This document shows, piece by piece, positions 58,324-64,000 of a DNA stretch of 64,000 bases. The stretch lies in contig NZ_MSCW01000001.1 of NCBI RefSeq assembly GCF_001981305.1, forward strand, positions 496,001 through 560,000. Direction: 5' to 3'. This DNA is from Marinobacter lutaoensis (lineage in GTDB: Bacteria > Pseudomonadota > Gammaproteobacteria > Pseudomonadales > Oleiphilaceae). Under the pieces are notes generated by a model. It did not search any database. It had not been told where the DNA came from and saw only the letters and a list, made by a program, of their open reading frames with translations. Position 1 is the first letter of the stretch; each line of letters opens with the position of its first letter. Made by a program: the position numbers and the translations under genes.

Positions 58324-59026
58324 GAAGCAGGCAGCTGGGCACGCCGATGCCGCAGTCATCGAGTGCCGCTCGGTTACCCGAACCTATCAGGAAGGGCCGG
58401 AACGGCTCACCATCTTTTCCGACATTTCCCTGCGGGTGGCGGCCGGGGAAACCGTGGCCATCGTGGGCAGCAGTGGCGCCGGCAAGACCACCTTGCTCAA
58501 TCTACTGGGGGGGCTGGACAAGCCATCCTCCGGTCAGGTGTGCATTTGTGGCGAGGATATCCACCGAATGTCCGAGTCGGCCCGGGCACGCTTTCGCAAC
58601 CGTCACCTGGGGTTTGTCTACCAGTTTCATCATCTGCTGCCGGAATTCACGGCCCTGGAAAACGTGATGATGCCCTGCGCCCTGGGGGGCGTTTCGGTTG
58701 CCGAGGCCCGGGACCGGGCGCGGACGTTGCTGGATCAAGTCGGGTTGGGCGCGCGCCTGTCCCACAAACCGGGCGAACTGTCGGGCGGCGAGCGCCAGCG
58801 GGTCGCCATTGCCCGGGCCCTGGTCAACGCCCCCCAGTGTGTGCTGATGGACGAGCCGACCGGTAACCTGGATGAGCAGACCGGAGAAGGGGTGCGCCAG
58901 CTGATCGAATCCCTTCGGGACCGGTCCGGTATTGCGTTCGTGATGGTCACCCACGACATGCGGATGGCCCGCAGCCTGGGGCGGGTGCTGCGTCTGGAGC
59001 AGGGACGTCTGGTTCAGGAGGCCTGA
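58316..59026 (+). CDS. lolD: Lipoprotein-releasing ATPase LolD
   Basis: A 236-residue ABC ATPase: Walker A GSSGAGKTT, Q-loop FVYQFHHLLPEFTALENV (a LolD-type region), signature LSGGERQRVAIARAL and Walker B VLMDEPTGNLD with H in VTHD. It powers lipoprotein release with the permease encoded just upstream. It ends by overlapping the convergent DUF2062 gene by 13 bases. Confidence 0.95.
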   Translation: MSEKQAAGHADAAVIECRSVTRTYQEGPERLTIFSDISLRVAAGETVAIVGSSGAGKTTLLNLLGGLDKPSSGQVCICGEDIHRMSESARARFRNRHLGFVYQFHHLLPEFTALENVMMPCALGGVSVAEARDRARTLLDQVGLGARLSHKPGELSGGERQRVAIARALVNAPQCVLMDEPTGNLDEQTGEGVRQLIESLRDRSGIAFVMVTHDMRMARSLGRVLRLEQGRLVQEA

Positions 59027-59550
59027 TCCGTCGCTCGGGCCCGCTGTTGCTGCCGGAGTCGCCAGCTGGCCCGGATCCGGCGTCGCCAAAGGTACTGGAT
59101 GACCAGGTAGGAGGTGCAGGCGAATGCCGTGGCACAGATCAGCGACCCCAGGTACAGCGGTACACCGATTTCCAGAATGCGCTCGGCGATCCAGGCCCAG
59201 GACCAGTGGAATTCGAAATCCAGAACCGGCCGGTGCAGTACCCAGGCCCCGACCTTATAGTTGAAATAGAAAAGAGGCGGCATGGTGATGGGATTGCTGA
59301 TCCAGACCAGCGCCACCGAAAGCGGCAGGTTGGCATTGAACCAGATGGCGAAAAACGCGGCCGCGACCATCTGAAAGGGCATGGGAATGAACGCGAACCA
59401 GATGCCGACCAGGAAGGCGCGTGCCACGCCGTGGCGGTTGATGTGCCACAGATTGGGTTCATGAAGAATATCGCCGAGAAAGCGCAGTGACTGTATGGAC
59501 TGCACCTTTTCCGGTGTAGGCAGATAGCGTTTCATGAACTGTTTCGGCAT
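59014..59550 (-). CDS. DUF2062 membrane protein
   Basis: A 178-residue protein from ATG 59550 (ATG 59535 possible). After a short soluble N-terminus with LHEPNLWHINRHGVARAF come three or four membrane helices, with the family hallmark GIWFAFIPMPFQM and WISNPITMPPLFYFNY, and a basic tail. DUF2062 proteins are widespread next to lolCDE or comEC and have no established function. It is divergent from comEC with 81 bases between starts. Confidence 0.88.
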   Translation of the reverse strand: MPKQFMKRYLPTPEKVQSIQSLRFLGDILHEPNLWHINRHGVARAFLVGIWFAFIPMPFQMVAAAFFAIWFNANLPLSVALVWISNPITMPPLFYFNYKVGAWVLHRPVLDFEFHWSWAWIAERILEIGVPLYLGSLICATAFACTSYLVIQYLWRRRIRASWRLRQQQRARATDQAS

Positions 59551-59631
59551 AGGCAGCGGTGCCTTCTGTCGTGTGACCGTTCCGCGTACCAGGGACGACG
59601 CGGACCGAATTGAAACCCGGGAGGACAAGGA

Positions 59632-61998
59632 GTGTCCGGAACTGCAATCGGGGCCGCCTGGGCGGCCTTTTCGTGCGGCGTTATCTTACTGTATCGGTTG
59701 CCGGTGTTGCCAGCATGGACTTGGCTTGCCGGCGCCGCCATCGTGGTTTTCCTGATCGCGAGCCGGAGGCGGGCACGGGTGTTGGCCGCTCTGCTGGCCG
59801 CGAGTCTGGCCGGGATGGCCTGGGCCGCCTGGCATGCCGAGACGCGACTGGCTCAGCGCCTGCCGCCCTCGTTGGAAGGGCAGCCAGTGATCGTGCGCGG
59901 CTATGTGTGTGATCTGCCCACGCCGGGCCGTTTCCAGAGCCTTCGCTTCCGTTTCTGTGTCACCGAGTGGCCTGGCCAGACTCAGGGGATCCACCCACCG
60001 GACACCCTTCGGTTGTCGTGGTATCGGGGCAGCGCCGAGACCCTGCGGCGGCACCGGCTGCAACTGGACGTTGTGCTCAAACGCCCCCACGGAGCGCTCA
60101 ATGCTGCTGGTTTCCGCTACGAGGACTGGCTGTTCCGGCACGGATACCGGGCGACCGGCAGCGTGCGTTCGGCGGCCTTCGATCCCGCGGTGCCCTGTCA
60201 TGGGCACTGCCGGTATGCGCTAGCCCGGCAAGCGTTGGCGGACTGGGTGGAGGCCAGGTTCGGGGCGCTCGATCAGTACCCGTTGATCGCCTCGCTGATG
60301 ATCGGTAACCGGCAGGCCATGAATGAGGAACATTGGGCCCTGCTCAAGGCTACGGGGACGGTGCACCTGGTGGCCATTTCCGGGCTGCATCTCGGCCTGG
60401 TGGCCCTGGCGGTGGCCTGGCTTAGCCGGCGTCTGCTGCTGATGCTGCCGGTCTCCTGGCTGTCCGAGCGTACGCTGCGTCGACTGGTATTTTTCCTGGT
60501 GGTCGCCGGCTGTCTGTGTTACGCCCTGGTGGCGGGGTTCACCGTGCCCACCCGGCGGGCACTGGTGATGGTGACGATCGCGTCCTGGACGCTGTTGTGT
60601 GCCCGGGAACCGCGCCCCTGGCAGAGCTTCTTCACTGCGCTGGGCTTGGTCCTGATGGCCGACCCGTTCGCGCCTCTGGATCCGGGATTCTGGCTGTCGT
60701 TTGCCGCGGTGGCTGTTCTGTTGTGGGTGCTCGTGGGCCGCCTGGGGCCGGTTGGCTGGCTCCCGGGGCTGATACTGACTCAGGTCGCCGTTTTCGCGGG
60801 CCTGTGGCCGATACTTGCGTCTCTTGAACAGGGTCAGCCCCTGGCGGGGTTGGTGGCCAACCTGTTTGCCATTCCTTGGGTGTCCGTTCTGGTCATGCCG
60901 GCACTGGCGCTGGCGGCGGTCGCAATGGCGCTGGCACCAGGGCTGGCGGAGCCGGTGGTGCCGGGCCTGGATGTGCTTCTGGGAGGCCTTTGGCAGCTGT
61001 TGGCGTGGGTTGCGTCCTGGCCCTGGCCGGAACCGGCGTATGCCGGCGCAGGGACACTGGGCCTGGTTGCCGCTGTGCTGCTTCTGGCCCTGAGACTGCC
61101 GTTGCCGGGGCTGCCGGTGGCCGTTCTGTTGTCGCTGCTGGTCTGGTGGTGGTCGCCGGTGCCGTCGCCAGCGTCAACGGCGACGGAGTCGGTCACGGTT
61201 CTCGATGTGGGGCAGGGTCTTTCCGTGGTGATTCAGGCCGGCGGCCACGTTTTGGTGTACGACACCGGTCCGGCCGTGGATGGCGTGTTTTCCAGTGTGA
61301 CTTCCACGCTGGTCCCGGTGCTTCGGAGTCGGGGCATCCGGCGTATCGATCACTTGGTGCTCAGCCATGCCGACCAGGACCATGCCGGGGACGTGGCGGG
61401 GCTGCTGGCCCGGATGCCGGTCGGGCGCATCGAAACGGGCGAGCCCGAGCGTATCCGGGAGCGGTTGCCGGAGGCTCCACAACCGGTATTGCCCTGTCGT
61501 CGGCGACGCGAAACCCTCGGTGGGTTCGATCTGCTGTTCTGGCACAGCCGGCATGCCCAGCGGGGTAACGACGCATCCTGTGTCCTGATAGTGCGCCACC
61601 GGGCGTCCGGGGTGGAGTGGGTGTTGCCGGGAGACCTGACTGTCACGACGGAGCAGGAGTTTCTGCGGGATGATGTCCTTCAGGAATCACCGACCTATCG
61701 CATCGTGATTGCCCCCCATCACGGTAGCAAAACCTCGTCTTCTCCGGCCTGGGTGACGCACCTGGCGCCGAATCTGGTGGTCTACAGTGCCGGTTACCGG
61801 CACCGTTTCGGCCACCCCCATCCGTCGGTGACGGCGCGTTACCGGGCGGTGGGCGCGACCGCGCTGAACACCGCCTGTTCCGGCAGCCTCACCTTTTCCG
61901 TGGCCGCGGAGGGGCTGGATATCGTTGAGGCCCGCAGCCGTGCTCCGTTCTGGATCTCGGCTCCGGGACTGGCCCGGTCACAATGCGGCCAACCGTGA
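59632..61998 (+). CDS. comEC: DNA uptake channel protein ComEC/Rec2
   Basis: A 788-residue protein starting at GTG 59632 with GGGAGGACAAGGA upstream. Order: membrane segments and an N-terminal OB-like DUF4131 domain, the multi-helix competence domain (LVAISGLHLGLVA, VPTRRALVMV), and a C-terminal metallo-beta-lactamase-like domain with SHADQDHAGD and APHHGSK. ComEC moves single-stranded DNA across the inner membrane during natural transformation. No other competence gene is in the window. Confidence 0.94.
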   Translation: MSGTAIGAAWAAFSCGVILLYRLPVLPAWTWLAGAAIVVFLIASRRRARVLAALLAASLAGMAWAAWHAETRLAQRLPPSLEGQPVIVRGYVCDLPTPGRFQSLRFRFCVTEWPGQTQGIHPPDTLRLSWYRGSAETLRRHRLQLDVVLKRPHGALNAAGFRYEDWLFRHGYRATGSVRSAAFDPAVPCHGHCRYALARQALADWVEARFGALDQYPLIASLMIGNRQAMNEEHWALLKATGTVHLVAISGLHLGLVALAVAWLSRRLLLMLPVSWLSERTLRRLVFFLVVAGCLCYALVAGFTVPTRRALVMVTIASWTLLCAREPRPWQSFFTALGLVLMADPFAPLDPGFWLSFAAVAVLLWVLVGRLGPVGWLPGLILTQVAVFAGLWPILASLEQGQPLAGLVANLFAIPWVSVLVMPALALAAVAMALAPGLAEPVVPGLDVLLGGLWQLLAWVASWPWPEPAYAGAGTLGLVAAVLLLALRLPLPGLPVAVLLSLLVWWWSPVPSPASTATESVTVLDVGQGLSVVIQAGGHVLVYDTGPAVDGVFSSVTSTLVPVLRSRGIRRIDHLVLSHADQDHAGDVAGLLARMPVGRIETGEPERIRERLPEAPQPVLPCRRRRETLGGFDLLFWHSRHAQRGNDASCVLIVRHRASGVEWVLPGDLTVTTEQEFLRDDVLQESPTYRIVIAPHHGSKTSSSPAWVTHLAPNLVVYSAGYRHRFGHPHPSVTARYRAVGATALNTACSGSLTFSVAAEGLDIVEARSRAPFWISAPGLARSQCGQP

Positions 61999-62070
61999 TG
62001 TAACGGGTGTGGCCAGGCCCCGCAGCTATGCTAAAGTAGCGCGGCTTGTAACTGATCAGGGAGACCAAGC

Positions 62071-62697
62071 GTGTTCGAGTTGTTGAAAGCCGGCGGCATT
62101 TTGATGGTGCCCATCGTGGCCTGTTCCATTCTGGCACTGGCCATCGTTCTGGAGCGTTTCTGGACACTGCGCGCGTCGCGGGTGGCACCGCCCCAAACCA
62201 TCAACGAGCTCTGGCGCTGGATCAAGAAAAAGGAACTCAACGGCCGCAAGCTCAAAGCCCTGCAGGCATCCTCTCCCCTGGGGCGAATCCTTGCCGGTGG
62301 TCTTCTGAATGCCAAGCATGGCCGGGAGATCATGAAAGAAAGCATTGAACAGGAAGCCAGCCAGGTCATCCACGAACTGGAGCGTTTTCTCAATCCTCTG
62401 GGCACCGTGGCCACCATCGCGCCGCTGCTGGGGCTGCTTGGCACAGTGATTGGCATGATCAAGGTGTTCGCCGAGATTCAGCTGGCCGGGGTGGGCAACG
62501 CCGCCAACCTGGCTGGGGGGATTTCCGAAGCCCTGATCACCACCGCGGCCGGGCTGTCGGTCGCCATTCCGGCCCTGATTTTTCACCGCTACTTCATTCG
62601 CCGGGTCGACGAGCTGGTTGTCAGTATGGAACAGGAAGCCATCAAATTGATCGAGGTTGTGCACGGGGATCGTGAAATCGACGTGGAAGGAGCCTGA
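62071..62697 (+). CDS. exbB: ExbB/TolQ-family proton channel
   Basis: A 208-residue protein beginning at GTG 62071 (GGGAG upstream). Three membrane helices, with the family segment ATIAPLLGLLGTVIGMI and the C-terminal AGLSVAIPALIFHRYF. With ExbD it uses the proton gradient to drive an envelope process. The comEC-exbB-exbD-msbA order is shared with Pseudomonas, where this pair precedes lipid A genes. No tonB is adjacent. Confidence 0.92.
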   Translation: MFELLKAGGILMVPIVACSILALAIVLERFWTLRASRVAPPQTINELWRWIKKKELNGRKLKALQASSPLGRILAGGLLNAKHGREIMKESIEQEASQVIHELERFLNPLGTVATIAPLLGLLGTVIGMIKVFAEIQLAGVGNAANLAGGISEALITTAAGLSVAIPALIFHRYFIRRVDELVVSMEQEAIKLIEVVHGDREIDVEGA

Positions 62698-62702
62698 ACA
62701 CC

Positions 62703-63131
62703 GTGAAGTTCAAGCGCCAGAGAAGCCAGGAAGTGGGCGTTGACCTGACCCCGTTGATCGACGTGGTCTTCCTGCTGCTGATTTTCTTTATGGTATCCAC
62801 CACGTTTACCCGGGAAAGTCACCTCGAAGTGGAGCTGCCGGAAGCCAAGGGTGAGGTGGCGCCGCCATCGGAGGTGAAGCAGATCGATGTCGTTATCACC
62901 GCCGAGGGGCAGTATTTCCTCAATGACCGGCCACTGGTGAACAACCGGCGGGAAACCCTGGAACGGGGGGTCCGGGAGCTGGCCGGGGGTGACACCTCGT
63001 TGCCGTTCATCATCACCGCCGATGCCCGTACGCCGCACGAGTTCGTGGTCCGGGCCATGGACGTTGCCGGTCGCCTGGGGTTCGCCAAACTCAGCATTAC
63101 GACAGAGCGGGAGGCCGAGTCCGGTGATTAA
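62703..63131 (+). CDS. exbD: ExbD/TolR-family protein
   Basis: A 142-residue protein starting at GTG 62703, six bases after exbB. One membrane helix holds the functional aspartate in LTPLIDVVFLLLIFFMV, followed by a periplasmic domain. Its end overlaps msbA by eight bases. It is the partner of ExbB. Confidence 0.93.
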   Translation: MKFKRQRSQEVGVDLTPLIDVVFLLLIFFMVSTTFTRESHLEVELPEAKGEVAPPSEVKQIDVVITAEGQYFLNDRPLVNNRRETLERGVRELAGGDTSLPFIITADARTPHEFVVRAMDVAGRLGFAKLSITTEREAESGD

Positions 63132-64000
63132 GGCGCCCTCCGCCCAGCCCGCCCTGACGCCGCCTCCGACCGGAGGATGGGACACCTACAAACGCCTGCT
63201 GTCATACGTCAAGCCCTTCTGGGTGGCGTTTTCCCTGGCGGTGGTGGGGAACATCATCTACGCGGCCGCCTCCACCGGTATGGCGGCTGCCATGGAATAT
63301 GTGATTGCGGCCATCGAGCATCCCACCGACGAAAACCGGTTGCTGCTGACCCTGGTGATTGTCGGCGTGTTCGCCTTGCGCGGTGTTGGCACGTACATGA
63401 GCAGCTATTTCATCAGCTACGTCGGCCGGCATGTCATCAACGCCCTGCGCAACGACCTGTTTGACCGGATGATGACGTTGCCGTCCCGCTACTTTGACGA
63501 CAACGCCTCCGGGCGCCTGGTGTCCAAGCTCACCTACAATGTCGAGCAGGTGGCCGAGGCCACCACCAACGCGGTGACCACCACCCTTCGGGAAGGGCTG
63601 ACCATTGTTGGTCTGCTGGGCTTCATGCTGTACACCAACTGGAAGCTGACCCTGCTGTTCCTGACCATCGGCCCCATCATCGCAGGTGTGGTCAGCTACG
63701 CCAGCAAGCGCTTCCGCAAGATCAGCCGGCGGATCCAGGGGTCGATGGGGGATATCACCCACGTAGCCTCCGAATCCATCGTTGGTTACCGGGTGGTCCG
63801 TACCTTCGGTGGCGAGGAGTACGTGCGGAACCGGTTCCGGGCGGTCAGTGAGCGCAACCTGCGCCAGAGTCTGAAAATGGCCGCCACTCAGGCGACCAGC
63901 GTGCCGGTCATCCAGGTCCTGGTGGCCATCGCCATTGCACTGCTGGTGTGGATGATGCTGGCTCCGGAAATCCGTGGTGAGATGACCACGGGGCAGCTGG
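63124..64000 (+). CDS. msbA: Lipid A flippase MsbA, 3'-truncated by window edge
   Basis: The frame from GTG 63124 (GGGAGG upstream) stays open to the window end, giving about 292 of some 580-600 residues. This covers the six-helix ABC transmembrane domain: WVAFSLAVVGNIIYAA, the MMTLPSRYFDDNASGRLVSKLTYN coupling region (in pieces) and SESIVGYRVVRTFGGEEY. The ATPase half lies beyond the edge. MsbA flips core-lipid A across the inner membrane. The overlap with exbD suggests one transcript. Confidence 0.93.
   Translation, partial: MIKAPSAQPALTPPPTGGWDTYKRLLSYVKPFWVAFSLAVVGNIIYAAASTGMAAAMEYVIAAIEHPTDENRLLLTLVIVGVFALRGVGTYMSSYFISYVGRHVINALRNDLFDRMMTLPSRYFDDNASGRLVSKLTYNVEQVAEATTNAVTTTLREGLTIVGLLGFMLYTNWKLTLLFLTIGPIIAGVVSYASKRFRKISRRIQGSMGDITHVASESIVGYRVVRTFGGEEYVRNRFRAVSERNLRQSLKMAATQATSVPVIQVLVAIAIALLVWMMLAPEIRGEMTTGQL

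Overview
The window is a GC-rich chromosomal segment of a gammaproteobacterium. Gene order matches Pseudomonas in several blocks: ccoNOQP-ccoGHIS; htpX-alaA-gpx-ospR-sagS; purB-hflD-mnmA-nudJ; cspD-clpS-clpA-infA-bpt-aat-trxB; lolD-comEC-exbBD-msbA. Missing or shifted neighbours (no msrB beside gpx, no icd/idh beside cspD, ttcA beside the cco genes) fit a marine relative such as Marinobacter better than Pseudomonas itself. That placement is inference from content and order, not from a database search.

Layout. 1-5.9 kb: the end of a DASS-type transporter, then four same-strand envelope genes (C39 peptidase, coiled-coil beta-barrel, FadL-like barrel, MalM-like lipoprotein). These resemble a FilB-FilC-FilD-FilE or FapD/FapF fibre-export set without a visible fibre subunit. 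5.9-8.6 kb: polysaccharide deacetylase, DnaJ-related protein, ttcA. 8.6-17.3 kb: the complete cbb3 oxidase locus with its copper and assembly genes, a likely FNR-type promoter, and a terminator between ccoP and ccoG. 17.5-26.9 kb: housekeeping genes (hydrolase, diguanylate cyclase, rlmM, tusA, dsbD, epmC, rhlB, pdxB).

26.9-31.8 kb is an accessory insertion. A solo insertion-sequence end lies on the left and an internally deleted IS1182-type element on the right. Between them are two decayed genes (a carboxymuconolactone-decarboxylase-like gene and an alpha/beta-hydrolase fragment), an intact MFS exporter and an intact rhlE-type helicase.

31.8-43.6 kb: htpX, alaA, the peroxide-responsive gpx-ospR pair with a palindromic operator, a SagS-like hybrid kinase, a LysR regulator, an acetyltransferase, roxA and purB. 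43.6-52.9 kb: tRNA and rRNA modification genes (mnmA, rluE), then a compact N-degron proteolysis block (clpS, clpA, bpt, aat) with cspD, infA and trxB. 52.9-57 kb: an agmatine-to-putrescine operon with an orphan MoxR ATPase, a small periplasmic protein and a PilZ-like protein. 57-64 kb: a lipoprotein-export ABC transporter with a single permease gene, comEC, exbBD and the first half of msbA.

No tRNA, rRNA or CRISPR array was recognised. Many start codons were moved from the longest reading frame on the basis of Shine-Dalgarno sites, signal peptides or gene overlaps; each case is noted.
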